Shown here piece after piece: positions 49,101-60,496 of a stretch of DNA of 64,000 nt. Source of the stretch: Mesostigma viride (Eukaryota > Streptophyta > Mesostigmatophyceae > Mesostigmatales > Mesostigmataceae). The stretch lies in NCBI GenBank assembly GCA_009746045.1, contig RPFO01000175.1, forward strand, positions 3,099,634-3,163,633, written 5' to 3'. The position numbers were made by a program, and so were the translations under genes. Under the pieces are notes generated by a model. The model saw only the letters and a program-made list of their open reading frames with translations. It was not told the origin of the DNA and did not search any database. Each line of letters opens with the position of its first letter. Position 1 is the first letter of the stretch.

Positions 49101-49479
49101 AGGATCAGGGTCTTCCATGGCCCAGCTACTAGGGGCGCGGATGTCTATAACTAGGGTACCAGTTTACAACATAACGAAAAAAGAACGAACCTGGTTCCTT
49201 TATTACGATATGCTGAACCCCTGCCCTTTGAAGCAGCGACGTCACGAAGTCTTGACGCAAGCTCTGGTTGTGTGCTAGCCAGAATAGTTGCCTAGCCGCA
49301 GGCGGAACCGACACTAGTCTAATGGCATGCCGGGGATCTCGCAAGCACCTTGCACTACACTTGCAATCTATGGATAGATCTTCATTGATAGATCTTGGGT
49401 CAATACGATGTGCGTATGTGACCAATGCTGAGCGCCTTCCGGGCTTTGCAGCACGAAGATTCTGGGCTGATTCATCCAT
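46137..49479 (-). CDS. DDE/RNase H-fold-like transposase candidate
   Basis: Probable exons: first exon starting ATG 49479 (contains CKCSARCLRDPRH, a Cys cluster, and VPPAARQLFWLAHNQSLRQD), main exon 47035-48713 (acceptor TTTTGCAG, donor GTGAGT, 559 codons), last exon from 46847 (acceptor CATGCAG) to the stop at 46137. The main exon has a Cys motif (VGVCQTC), CLDKIDSTKT, FQLDGGSENRN and GHSHVDPDQRFG. This LDG/N-x-x-N plus GHxHxDxDxxF pattern is one I associate with DUF7869-type proteins, a widespread transposon-linked family; that is recalled, not searched. The first exon's donor is unresolved. A G-run near 46160 could hide a frameshift joining the Tudor-like ORF. Confidence 0.55.
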
Positions 49480-49529
49480 AGTTGCTTATGCCTGATGAGG
49501 ATGCCATTCATTATCGAAATAAATACTGA

Positions 49530-49565
49530 GCACGCCGCGGTTGCAAGGCGGCAACCGCGGCGTGC
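49530..49565. repeat. 15-bp perfect hairpin upstream of the transposase gene
   Basis: GCACGCCGCGGTTGC (49530-49544) and its exact reverse complement (49551-49565) flank a 6-nt loop AAGGCG, 51 bp from the transposase start. Confidence 0.9.
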
Positions 49566-49590
49566 CCTTGCTCATGGTGGCGACGAATCC

Positions 49591-49620
49591 TTTCTGGCCT
49601 GCGCTGGCTGTCTCCTTGAT
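49591..49620. repeat. 30-bp dispersed motif, copy 3
   Basis: TTTCTGGCCTGCGCTGG followed by CTGTCTCCTTGAT. One of four copies in the window. Confidence 0.85.
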
Positions 49621-49792
49621 CTGGATCGGCTGTGCCGCGTGCAGGCTGCTGAGGCCGGGTTCCCCGGCTATGAAGGTCGTAGCCAGCCGCAAGGTCGCAG
49701 GCTCGTAGCCCATTCTGTAGCCGGGCTATAGCCAGGCTACCGACCAGGCTATAGCCTGCTCTTGCCCAAGCCATTTTCCCTGGTTATTGTAC

Positions 49793-49919
49793 GGTGCTGA
49801 GCTATGATTGGGCTACGAACGGTTACACTAGAGACCTGAACTTTGTAACCGTTCGTAGCCCAATCGTAGCTAAGCACCCTTTTTTGTAACCGTTCGTAGC
49901 CCAATCATAGCTCAGCACC
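49793..49919. repeat. 34-bp inverted repeat with a duplicated arm
   Basis: 49793-49826 is the reverse complement of 49886-49919 and, with two mismatches, of 49845-49878. The arms contain GTAACCGTTCGTAGCCCAAT. Upstream, 49680-49770 has further CTATAGCC palindromes. Confidence 0.9.
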
Positions 49920-49935
49920 TCTTTTGTAATTAGGG

Positions 49936-50082
49936 TGGCGCTGGCATGGGCGGCGGTGCCATGGGTGGCGCTGGCATGGGTGGCGCTGGCATGGGCGGCG
50001 CTGCCATGGGTGGCGCGGGCATGGGCGGCGTTGGCATGGGCATGGACGGTGGTATGGGCGGCGCTTCCATGGGCGGCACTAG

Positions 50083-50113
<31 letters not shown>

Positions 50114-50806
50114 GTGGGCATGGGCGGTGGCATGGGCATGGGCATGGGCGGTGCCATGGGCGGTGCCATGGGCATGGGCGGTGCCATGGGCATGGGTGGT
50201 GGCATGGGCATGGGCGGTGCCATGGGCATGGGCGGTGCCATGGGCATGGGCATGGGCATGGGTGGTGGCATGGGCATGGGTGGTGCCATGGGCATGGGCA
50301 TGGGCGGTGGCATGGGCATGGGCATGGGCGGTGCCATGGGCATGGGTGGTGGCATGGGCATGGCTGGCATGGGTGGCGCTGGCATGGGTGGCGCTGGCAT
50401 GGGCATGGCTGGCATGGGCGGCGGTGGGATGGGCATGGGCATGGCTGGCATGGGTGGTGGCATGGGCATGGGCGGTGGTGGCATGGGCATGGGCGGTGGT
50501 GGCATGGGCATGGGCGGTGGTGGCATGGGCATGGGCGGTGGTGGCATGGGCATGGGCGGTGGTGGCATGGGCATGGGCGGTGGTGGCATGGGCATGGGCG
50601 GTGGTGGCATGGGCATGCATGGGCGGTGGTGGCATGGGCATGGGCGGTGGTGGCATGGGCATGGGCGGTGGTGGCATGGGCATGGGCGGTGGTGGCATGG
50701 GCATGGGCGGTGGTGGCATGGGCATGGGCGGCGGCATGGGCATGGCTGGCATGGGTGGTGGCATGGGCATGGGCATGGGCATGGGCATAGGCGGAATGGG
50801 AGGCAC
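49936..50806. repeat. 18-bp minisatellite (GGCATGGGCATGGGCGGT type), ~870 bp
   Basis: A multiple-of-three repeat keeps several frames open on both strands (Gly-Met, Ala-Trp, Pro-Met, His-Ala). The plus Gly-Met frame runs from 49946 to 50818. No splice or start context argues for translation. Confidence 0.9.
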
Positions 50807-51075
50807 AGCCGAGCCTAGCTTGAACCTTAATCGCCTTGTTGGGCTTCATCTCATGGGCGTTCTTCGTTAGATTGTGACATTGGTATTGTAACAACAAAAA
50901 AGTAACGTGGTGGAGCTGCCGTCTTATTGAACTTTCATGATTTTTAGTGGAACTGCCGTCTTAACGATTTATAATTATTATGGTGCATGTCATGACTACA
51001 ATTTGCATCGTTTTTCTGTGGAAACTAAACATGTCAAAGCTTCGTGCACAAGTGGCTAGAAACCATACCTGGCTA

Positions 51076-51107
<32 letters not shown>

Positions 51108-51116
51108 GGGGGGGGG
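51076..51116. repeat. Poly-G tract
   Basis: About 40 bp of G with one A interruption, close to the right TIR. Confidence 0.97.
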
Positions 51117-51189
51117 CGCGACACTTAACTTTGGGGAACACTTGAGGGGAGGTAGGTGGTATTATTCTATTGATTTCACACAAAGTTGG

Positions 51190-51250
51190 AATACTGGCCG
51201 TCAAGTGAGCAAACTCTTGGCCAACTGAGCAAACTCTTGGCCACCAACTC
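51190..51250 (-). repeat. Right TIR and subterminal repeat of the 18.9-kb element
   Basis: The reverse complement matches the left TIR over about 32 bp with one mismatch. A tandem subterminal copy of AGTTTGCTCA follows. Flanked by ACA (51251-51253). Confidence 0.8.
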
Positions 51251-52029
51251 ACACTTCAGTTGCTCGAGAAATCTGACGACGCTCTGGAGGACTTCCCTGA
51301 AAAACGCGCCCACAAGCGCGCCGCAGAGGCGTTCGTCGACGCGCTGGACATCCCGGCCAGCCACGCCCAGCTGTTCGCTGCCGGCCCGGCATCGGCCCTT
51401 CGGCACCTCGCTGACAAGCTGCCCGCGGCCGGGGCCCTACTGCCCCCCCGCCGCCCGCCCCGCTTCACCAGCCTGCACCGGCTCCCCGCCGTCATCCAGG
51501 CCCGGCAAGCCCTGCGCGACAACCGCGACCCCGCCCGCTACGCCCGCCTCAAAGCCGATTACCACTCGGCCATCCGGCAGGCGACCAAGGAGCAGGAGGA
51601 CCTTCATGTCCGCGAGTACTTCGCCCACCTCAAGGACCAGCACGGCAAGTACGCCTGGACCCGCCTGCGTCACGCCCAACGGCCCGCCGGCGGCGCGCAG
51701 CCGGCGCCGCGGACGCTCTCTGGCTCACCGCAGCAGCAGCTCGACCAGTGGTATTCCTCCCAGTCCCGGCTGCTCGGCGCCCCCCCGCCGCCTCCGCCGC
51801 TTGGCCCTCTGGCGGCCGCACGCCTGGCAGTAGCACCGGCGGACGTCCCTGCGCCGCCCACGCCGCCCGCCGCTGAGCAGGACCACACGTACCCAGCCCT
51901 GACGGAACCCCTGGCCCACCCCAACGAGCTCCCGCCGTTCACCGAGCTCGAGCTGAGCACCGCCGCCAAGCAACTCCGCTTCTATGCTGCCGTTGGACCT
52001 GACCAGCTCCCAGCCCCGGTGATTAAGGG
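51251..52029 (+). pseudogene. LINE A ORF2, linker between endonuclease and RT
   Basis: Continues the frame from 32328 (LQLLEKSDDALEDFP onward). It is Ala/Arg/Pro-rich, with a basic helical stretch and HPNELPPFTELELSTAAKQL, then PDQLPAPVIK, the start of the RT domain. LINE B has the matching linker at 61840-62750 and DEIPAAVVK. Broken at about 52029 by the next insertion. Confidence 0.8.
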
Positions 52030-53835
52030 GACGTGGCGCGCCGAATATTTTCCGCGCGAAAAAATTCGCGGCACCGGCCGTACCGTGAAAAGTGGGTGCT
52101 CCGTGCGCGCACCACTTGCGGAAGTGGCCATGGCGACTGCGTTTAGGCGAAACTAGCAATGTAGGGCTAGAGAAATGCAAAAAAAATGATTGGATGTTGA
52201 AGACGATGATTTAATGATGTTGGATTGCGGCGGCAAGTGGCTGGTTTACAATATCGCTGCTTTCTTTTACTGCCATCGGCATGGGGGGTAATCTGCATTT
52301 TTTGGTCGCGCGGAATAAAATAGAATTCGTGATTGCGGCAGTAAATTCTCAGTTTTGGGGGTCTTTTTGACCGTGAAGGATGCATTCATATCGGTAGCAT
52401 CGAATTCTAAACCGAACGGGTGCTTTTTGCTACATTTTCGGCCATTCTCTGTAAGTATTTTTTCAGGCCTGCGCAGTGCATGTCGGAACCTTCCATGGAA
52501 GAACGGCCGTTGTTGCGCGCCTGGGCGAGGGATCTACGAGGGCAAGGTATAGATTTGTGGCGACTGTTATCTACTATCAGTTCTTTCTTCGAAGAGCTCA
52601 TCGTTCGAAGTTTTTTGCGTTCGTTTTGGTCAGTTTCCGCCAGTTAACTCTCCGTTGCTCGCCGTCGTGTTGACGAATACCTGGCAGCTTTAGCTTGTTT
52701 TCGTTGATGTCTTGATCAAATCCGCTTTAGTCTCAGCCGATAGATCCTAGGGAAGGCGTAAGGGATTTCATAGCACGTGTTCTGGCAAGGATGTTGTGCG
52801 TATGGACGCTTCTTGTTGTGTGATAGTGACGCACCCTTTCCTCGCAGCGGCATCACAGCGGTCAGAAGCTGAACGGCCGCCACTGGTTTCTTTGCATTTT
52901 ATCGTGCAGGGAAGGAATTTTTGAAATCGACGATCATGTTGGAGATATTGCATTCGTGTGACTGCATGTAGATAGCTGCCATCATTGGTTTATTTGAGCT
53001 TTCCTTGTTATGATGATGTGACAAGACAGCAATGTTGCTGAGCCAACCATGGTTAACATGGTTGACTGCATACAAGCTTTGTATGCCATGATCTCCTTGG
53101 TTCCTTGCCCTCCATAGTTCCAGTTTGTTGCCCATGTCGGGTAGTGCAGTTAAGGAGTTGTTGCTGTGTTGGTAAGCTTGGTTGGCATAACCCTTACAAT
53201 CTAACGTGGGAGAAACATAGAAAATGCTGGTAATGCATGTGAGTGCCATCATCATTATTGCTATTCACGTACTTATAAGTCTGGCCATGCTCGAGGGACG
53301 GTGAAGGAGTATGAGGTGCGTGGCCACCCCTTTGTACTTCACAACATATTCAGCATGGATTTGATCCATGTTGATGGCATGTAAAGTGTGATTGTGTTTA
53401 CTTGCTTTCTGAGTGGTCCTTAGCGCCTTGTCAGGTAGTGAGTGGTCGTCTAGGAAACCCATCAGTGCGTGCCACAGTGACCCCCAACCTTGAGCATGTG
53501 TCGTCATCAGTGTGCTAGAGTTAATTATATGTGCTTTTGATCATAGATTTGCTGAGTTCTTAGCATGAAGTTTACAAGGTAACCTTGGGTAGAGTATAGT
53601 GTATGCTCTCTTGGCATGTATGCCTAGCGATCGTGTTGCTATGCTTGCGCTGGCAAGGTTGGCCATGCCGAGGGCAGATGAGGGAAGATGTGGTGCCTAG
53701 CCGTTTGCTTATGTTTTGTGATCGAGTGGGGCATGCTTTCTGGCTTTTTGGATGGAAAACAGCATGCCTAAGTGGCCATATACAAAGAAACCCCCCCTTA
53801 AGCTTATGTTCAGGTTTTAGCACGCATAACCTTAT

Positions 53836-54222
53836 TACTTGAGCAAGACTTGTCGGAATGACCTGTGTTAAGGGTGGCTGCCACGACGTGATGCAAAGGG
53901 AGGGGCAGGGGGACGATGGGGAAGGTAGTAGTGATGATGAGAATGATGTTGATAATATTCCTTGCCTTGCATGTGCTTCCCCGGATGAAATTGACGGTGT
54001 CCCTTTCCTGCTGTGCAGCACATTCGGGTGCAAGGGAGGACTGCATGGGTGCTGCGCTGACCCCCCGTTGACTAAGGAGCCCAAGGGGGATTGGTTTTGC
54101 CCTGCCTGCCTTGTGCAGGATGCTTACAAGGGCTGATATAGTGACATTTTCTGTTTTAGCGGGCATTTTTTTTAAAACACGTCTGACGCAATAACTTGAG
54201 CTAGACTTGTCGGAATGACCTG
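53836..54222 (+). repeat. 30-bp direct repeats flanking the PHD ORF
   Basis: 53836-53865 and 54193-54222 share ACTTGAGC(A/T)AGACTTGTC and GGAATGACCTG. The first copy contains the ORF's ATG. Confidence 0.8.
53858..54136 (+). CDS. PHD-finger protein (or terminal exon), 92 aa
   Basis: An acidic stretch (GDDGEGSSDDENDVDN) precedes one PHD finger with the C4HC3 order: CLAC, FLLC then FGC, LHGCC and WFCPAC. PHD fingers read histone H3 tails and also occur in several transposon proteins. The ATG is close to the domain, so this may be the last exon of a longer gene; an in-frame stop follows DAYKG. It lies within the 2.6-kb insertion, suggesting element-encoded or captured sequence. Confidence 0.6.
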   Translation: MTCVKGGCHDVMQREGQGDDGEGSSDDENDVDNIPCLACASPDEIDGVPFLLCSTFGCKGGLHGCCADPPLTKEPKGDWFCPACLVQDAYKG

Positions 54223-54643
54223 GGACTTGGAACACTGCTGTCCCCCTGTTAGCCGGAATTTTTGTTGATTTTGTGGCCTTATCGGAAGTGTTTATGATAT
54301 GTATATTCCCAATGTCCGGTAAAAAATGACCTGTTTTGCGGGAAAATTAATAACTGTTCAAGGTTTTGCCATTTCCATGATGTAAATAGCTCAGCAAGCT
54401 ACAAACTCAGGGAACTATATGACCTTGATTTTTGGTAGCCAACAAATAAGTGCATTGGCTGGGGCATACTCAGCCCTAATTAGCGTCTTTTGCTATTTAT
54501 AGCGCATTATTGGCGTATATATGGGGGTAGTACCCCCAACAAGTGCATGGACAACTCACTAGAGATGTTATTTAGTGCCCCCAATCATAATTCAGCATTG
54601 TGCAAATGAATTTCAAGTGATATTAGCATATGTCAGATTTTTT

Positions 54644-54938
54644 GGGTTTTGGGGTGCCACCTCCGACGGCGCTCACGGGGTTCCTGCTTGACGTCTGCAA
54701 CCGGATCCTGCTTGCCGACGCGCCGCCGATTCCTGAGTGGCAGCACAGCTACCGTATTATGCTGTACAAAAACAAAGGTTCCCCTGACGACCCCGCCAAC
54801 TACAGAGGAGTCTGCATCCAGAGCGCCGCACTTAATTAAGTTGTTCATGCGCATGATCCTCAACCGCCTTCGTTCTGCCCTCGACTGTCACCTTGGGGAA
54901 AGTCAAATGGGCTTCCGTCCTGGGCGCAACACCGTCAT
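54644..54938 (+). pseudogene. LINE A reverse transcriptase, N-terminal part
   Basis: Encodes FLLDVCNRIL, YRIMLYKNKGSP, NYRGVCIQSA, then after a one-base shift at about 54835 MRMILNRLRSAL and MGFRPGRNTV. These are RT motifs 0 to 2a and match LINE B almost residue for residue. Interrupted by the element at 54939. Confidence 0.85.
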
Positions 54939-56710
54939 TGTCCAAAAACCAAATGTCCTCATTTGAGGACATAGTCCTCGTTTGAGACGGGGGGGGTCAG
55001 GGGGGCGGTTTTGGCGCCAAAGTTGGTCCTGAGGATCCCTGGTGGGTTTTGGCGCGAAACTGGGATAGGTACTGAGCGCGCCAAGCCCCCGGGGTCGACA
55101 GGGGCCGACCGTACCTGGAAAATATGAGGCGAGGAAAAGTACCTACTACAGCAAGAACGTTGCAATGTAATCGAGCATTTTGTCGAGTGACGGCTATGGG
55201 GTCGTTCCAGTTCTGAGGCTTGCCTGAACGTTATAGGCCATTATTTTGCCCCGAATGAAGACAGAACTTTAGATCATCATCTAGTCATTTCGAAGATGCT
55301 GCTTTTGACGTGCAGGTGCTTTGTATATGTCGAAAATATTGTTCATGAACGGATTTTGGCATCGTTGAAGAAAATCTGGAAGCTACGTAGATGGCATGAT
55401 AGGTCAGTATGCAGTTCGGTTTTACAATTTCTTTTTCCGCCCAGTAGCTGCGGATATCGCGAGTATGGGTTATGGTACGCTTCTGGGTTAATGGGCGACC
55501 CGGGCAACAGAGGGACCTGGGCAGTTAGATGGGTCAAAGAGTCTCCATTTTTTCGTCGTGATATCGCAGTCACGCCTGGCGAAAACCACGGCGAGCGCGA
55601 GCCATATTTTACTTTTGCCGCAAGGCTGGGTGCTTCCCGGGCGTCACCGTCCTTTAATATATATTTCTTGAGCTGTCCCGCGCAGCTGGCGGCCTGGGCG
55701 CACGTCAAGAACAAGGTTCCGGATGTCATCCGCAACCGCATCGTTCTAAATAAGCGTGTCAAGAGTATCGTAGCTTATAACCCCCGCAGACTTAATGATT
55801 CCGGTTCTTTTCAATGCCCAACGTCGTGGTTGTGATTACGCCTATGTCCGGGGAACTTAAAGGAAGTTTGCTGGGTAATGCTTTCTTTTCCCGTGGTGTC
55901 AATGAAAAGGTAAACGGCCTTGCGTCGTCAAAACAGCAGCAAGTAGAAGTCACTGTGCTTAGTTGCAATGTGGTAGTTTGATTTAACACATATACTGCCT
56001 TGTTGCTGAAAACTTTTTCAAGGCTTGCTGGGATGTTGCCCATGTGTTTCTAACGCTTAACCTCATGTCCAAGTGAGCTAGACTGGCTTGGAAACTTGAG
56101 CTTTTCATGCTTACATTGTGCTTGTATTGCTATTTGTGCCTCTTTGCAGTATCTGCTTCATATATGATTGAATCTGCTTCAGCATCATCGTCGAGCACCG
56201 TGGTGGCAGCCAAGCCTCCAATAACGATCACAGACCTAACCTTGGCAAGTATTTGCTTCTTATTTCATTCTTTGGACTGAGCTAGCTTTGAGCTAGCTTT
56301 ACACCTGCTATTTGGCCTGCACCATGGTCCCTGGCTGCCAGTTACATTTTGTGCCCCCCCCGGCAGGCTGCAGGGTCTAGGATAGCGAGGGTGTAATGTA
56401 GACATGTTGTGGGCACCTTGGGTGCATTTTCAGGACCAGCCATGACCTGGCCCTGCCTTCTTTCTGGGCATATTGTTGACTTGAGTGCTTGTTGGTCACT
56501 CGCGTAGCGACCCCCCTGCATTCATAAATCGTAAACAATTATACAATGAGCATATTTCATGGATGTTAAGCATTGCTACTCTTGAACATATCATAAATGA
56601 ACATGGTTCCATGCCGTACCCATGGATATGTTGAAATGTGTGAGTTATTACAAATGGTATCCATGCTTAAAAATGTCCTCATATGAGGACATTTTCTTGG
56701 TGATTAGACA
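54939..56710. mobile_element. 1.77-kb TIR transposon (non-autonomous) in LINE A RT
   Basis: Target duplication TCAT (54935-54938 and 56711-56714). Both ends begin TGTC and carry, ~12-17 bp in, the palindrome ATGTCCTCATNTGAGGACAT, giving TIRs of about 35-40 bp. Excision rejoins NTV to MAIFVARR in frame. The interior has no transposase that I recognise; a 55296-55835 plus frame is open but unidentified. Confidence 0.75.
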
Positions 56711-56714
56711 TCAT

Positions 56715-57700
56715 GGCCATCTTCGTCGCGCGTCGCCTCTTCGAGGAAATCGCTCTCCTGCAACCTGGTGAGTTTCCCGCCATCCTGATCTTCGTCGACT
56801 TCATCAAGGCTTTTGATTCTGTCCTCTGGGACGCTCTATGGGCTGTACTTGCTCGCGCTCGCGTCCCCACTCCCCTGATTACCGTCATCCGCACGCTGTA
56901 TGAGGGGTCGACCACTTCGGTGCGCACTCAACACGGCATTACCCCGCCCTGCCCACTGCAGACCGGCGTCTGGCAGGGTTGCGTCCTGTCGCCGTACCTG
57001 TTTATTATTGTAGTGGATTATGTTATGCGCCAGGCACGTGCTCGCTTTGCTAGCATTGCAGGCCGTGCCCCTGGCCTAGCGATCACGAACGAGCTTGGGG
57101 AAGGGGGGCCGACTAACAAGCAGAATTTACTAGCTGACCTCATTTATGCCGACGACATCACGCTCATCGAGAAGCCGGAGTCTGCCCAACTTTGGCTGGA
57201 CTGCCTGGCGCTCGAGGCTCGGGCGGTTGGTCTAGAAATCAGCCCCAAAACGGAGGCCCTGGCCCTCGGCATGGCAGGGCCCCCACCCACACTCCGCCTC
57301 TTAGACGATGCCGAGGTCAACTACCCTACTTCAGGGCGCTTCAAGCTGCTCGGCAGTTGGCTTCCCGACTGCGAGGACGACATGACGACACGGATCGGCA
57401 TGGCGTGGGCGCACCTCCATGACCACCGCCGCTGGTGGAGCATTGAACCCCGCCCTACCCCGGATCGTCAAGCGTGACCTCTTCAAGGTCGTCATTCTGA
57501 CGATCCTGACCTACGGCGCCGAGACGTGGACACTGATGCAGGAGCTGGAGCAACGACTCGACGGCGCCGTCACCAAGATGCTGCGCAAGGCCCTTAACAT
57601 CCCCTTTGGTTTGCACATTAGTAATGAGGATCAGTACGCTGATTTGCCCTATGTTTCCCACATATTATTAGGCACAGGCGCCTGGGCCTAGCCGGGCACC
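56715..57700 (+). pseudogene. LINE A reverse transcriptase, catalytic and C-terminal part
   Basis: Motif A VDFIKAFDSVLW, motif B TGVWQGCVLSPYLF, motif C DLIYADDITLI (catalytic Asp pair), motif D EISPKTEALALG, motif E FKLLGSWLP. A frameshift at about 57420-57440 then leads to LTYGAETWTLMQELEQRLDG, a C-terminal signature of RTE/CR1-like RTs. Stop at about 57691. Confidence 0.88.
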
Positions 57701-58157
57701 TGGCCCGCACAGATCAGGTAGATACATCAGATAGACTAGCTGGCACCAAGCCCGCCCAGCCTGGGCGATATGTCCTCACCTGGCGTGCCCCCGGCCGCGC
57801 GCGGTAGGGCCGCCACCCGTGGACTTTTCGTGATAGACTCGGCATGGACATGTGCTACACTAGACGTGACGGGCTCACCCCCGGGCAGCCTCCTGCATGG
57901 TTTGTCTGTAATATGGAGGCAGATGGTGCGCAAGGATAGATGGCAAGTAGTGATGAAGGAGACCACCCCCAAGCCTGTGGGGGCTCCGCGTGTGACCAAG
58001 TATGGCATTCATAGCGATTCGGGCCGCGGTGCCCACACCCCTGTAACTAGGACCTAGATAGCTTATACCATCCATTCCATCCCATGTTCCGCTCCCACTG
58101 AGGGCTTATGCTCACGTGACGCAGTCACGTGTCTATTAATTAATTAATTAATTAATT
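57701..58157 (+). other. LINE A 3' UTR and (TTAA)n tail
   Basis: About 430 bp of 3' UTR ends in a 25-bp TTAA repeat (58133-58157). LINE B's 5' UTR begins immediately after, so LINE B inserted at, or lies head to tail with, the LINE A tail. Confidence 0.75.
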
Positions 58158-58209
58158 CTGATCCGACCCACGCAGCGCAGGCAGGGATCGTATTTTCCGG
58201 AAACTAGCC

Positions 58210-59576
58210 ATGGCGGAATCACCTTCAGCCGCCTCCCACTCCCCCGCCAATGGGGAGGATTCAGCGCCTCACACCATCATGCAACTAGTCGACGCTGTGG
58301 ACACCATTGCGACCCAGCCATCGCCTGCTGAAGCCGCCATTAACGTTTCGTCTAAGCGGCATTGCGCCGGCCCCGCCGACGAGATGGACAGCCAGATCCC
58401 TCCGCCTGCGGCTCCTTTTTCCAGCGAGGTTTCCCGTGAGGACGACCCCCTTGACGACGACGACGACGACGACGACATCGACGACGCTGAGTTTAACCCA
58501 GCGGACTTCATGCCTGGCGAGGCTGTCGCCGAGCACCGGTTCTTTTCGCTTACCGCGCCTAGCAGGCGCAGGCTATCCTGCACCACCTGCACGCCAAAGA
58601 CCATGAGATATATTTTCCCAGCACGTCTGGCGGGACCATTTCTCTGGAGGATCTCGCCGAACTGGAGCTGCCACAGCTTCGTCTTTCTGTTTTTCTGAGC
58701 TACGCGAAGGCCCCTTGCCTCCGGGCACTTGTTGCCGCTTTCGAGGATGCCGAAGGCACCGCCAATACCCCCATTGCTTCCCCGGACGCAACCCTGCGCC
58801 AGCTCAACCAGAAAGTGGACGACATGGCCGCTCAACTCGGCGCCCTATCCATTGCTATCCGCCAAGACACTGCTGAGCTCCACTCCAGCATGGCCGAGGT
58901 CAAGGCCGCCCTGACCAGCCCGCCCCAGCCAGCCGCCCCCGCACCCACCAGCTACGCTAACATGGTGAAACAGACGGACATTGCCAACCTGATGGAGGAT
59001 GCCGCACGCAGGGGGGCTGCAGCCCACAAGACTGCTGTCGAGGAGGACCAGCGCTCACGCAGTACAGTGGTCCGGTATTTCCAGGTCGCGCAGCAGCCAG
59101 AAACGGACCTGATGCTAGCGCAACGCCTGTACCACAGCCTCATCGTGGGCCGGCTGCATCTGGGCAACGATCGCATCGGCATTGAGTCGGCCGCCTGGAT
59201 GGCGGGCCAGCCTGGCCCCATCCGGGTGACCTTCGCGAATGTGGCCAGCAAGGTGAAGGTACTCCAGGCCCGCAAGCTCCTCAGTCCTGGGCGGGAGAAA
59301 CGCGCCGAGCCTCGACGGCCTACTCAGACTCCCCGGCCCAGCTAGTCATCAAGAACGGCCGGTTTGCTGGGCAGCGACGTGGCGATCAAGGCCAGGCATG
59401 AAGGCCAGAAGGTCTACGTCCGCCTCGTCCACGCTGACACCCCCGTGCTCTTCATCAACGGTCAGCGCACGGATGTGCAGGCTCCCAACAAGCGGCACAA
59501 GCCGGGCCGTCCCAAGCACGCCCCAGCTGCGTCATCATCGTCCACGCATGTCCCGGGTATGAAGGGCGCCCGGTAA
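58210..59576 (+). pseudogene. LINE B ORF1, frameshifted
   Basis: Starts MAESPSAASHSPANGED, with an acidic Asp run around 58455-58490, then shifts frame (about 58560-58700) into a coiled-coil-like segment LRQLNQKVDDMAAQLGALS, a TSYANMV motif, an RRM-like segment (RSTVVRYFQVAQQPE, IRVTFANVASKVKVLQARKLL) and, after a further shift near 59340, a basic tail (NKRHKPGRPKHAP). It is comparable to LINE A ORF1 in order of parts. Confidence 0.7.
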
Positions 59577-59611
59577 GGGCACACCCTCGCCGCCTCGCGG
59601 TACAATAGGCT

Positions 59612-60496
59612 TTGGGCATAGCCTTTTATAAACAAGCCCCTTTCCACCCTCATGTCGCACCGTGCGAGCATGATGAGGATGCAAGGTCGCCAGGCACGCC
59701 ACGGTCAACCTTCCTGCCAATTTACCAGCCTCACACGCCTCCTGGCCCGCCAGTTGAGCGGGATGAGGCCCAGTCGACACGCCGGCGATCCCAGCCAGGA
59801 CGGAGACGACGCATATCCGCCCTGAAAGAAAGACTCCATGCGTTGACAAGCATTAACCCCAATCGCCACCCTCCCCCTCCCCCACCCCCCCCACCCCCAC
59901 CCCCACCTCCAGCACTACCCTTCTCCACCCCCACCCCCACCCCCACCCCCCCGCTAATAGGGCAACGGCCCATTCTTGGTATTGCAAGCTTTAATGTGCG
60001 CACCATCCCTGCAGATCCTTCTACGAGCGGCAGCACCCCAGCACGCCAACGCGTCGACGATCGAGCTGATCGCCTTGTGCGCCAACAACACGATCGCTGT
60101 CCTCGGGGTCCAGGAGCACCGACGCACCGTTGACCCTCAGCACGGGGTCAACGGTCTGCTGGTCGACGACCTGCGTGCGGGCTGGCGGTTCCACTATGGT
60201 GGCGGCGACGCGCCGGGTCAAGGTGGTGTGGGCCTCTTGTGCTCGCCGGCAGCATCAGAGCAGCTCCAGTCCATCGTGCTGCGGTCCCCGCGTGTGCTAG
60301 TGGCCACTTTTTCGGCCACTGAGGGCCATTCCCACCACACGCTAACCTTTATCGTGGGATATGCACCACATGCGGGTCGAGCTCAGGCGGAACGTGAGGC
60401 CTTCTTCAACGCCCTCAAGGAGGAGGAGGCCAACATCCCAGCTCGGCACTTCCTGGTTATGCTGCTCGACGCCAACGCCACGCTGCCAGTTGGCAC
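59612..60496 (+). pseudogene. LINE B ORF2, Pro-rich linker and endonuclease N-terminal half
   Basis: A basic segment precedes a Pro run (59875-59950), then GQRPILGIASFNVRT. A frameshift near 60010-60040 separates this from GVQEHRRTVDP, WRFHYGGGD, VGYAPHAG and MLLDANATLPVGT. Cut at 60496 by the hAT-like MITE. Confidence 0.82.

Larger units (their letters stand above)
52030..54643. mobile_element. 2.6-kb insertion in LINE A with a PHD-finger ORF
   Basis: The RT reading frame stops at VIK and resumes as GFGVPPPTALTGF when 52030-54643 is removed, leaving one GGG (GGG at 52027-52029 and 54644-54646 as target duplication). No terminal inverted repeats are visible, so the element class is unknown. 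Besides the PHD ORF it contains AT-rich sequence with no supported gene. Confidence 0.65.

Noticed and set aside
49930-50870. Gly-Met-rich or Pro-Met-rich structural protein
   Set aside because: An 18-bp repeat keeps several frames open equally on both strands; no codon or context evidence for one of them.
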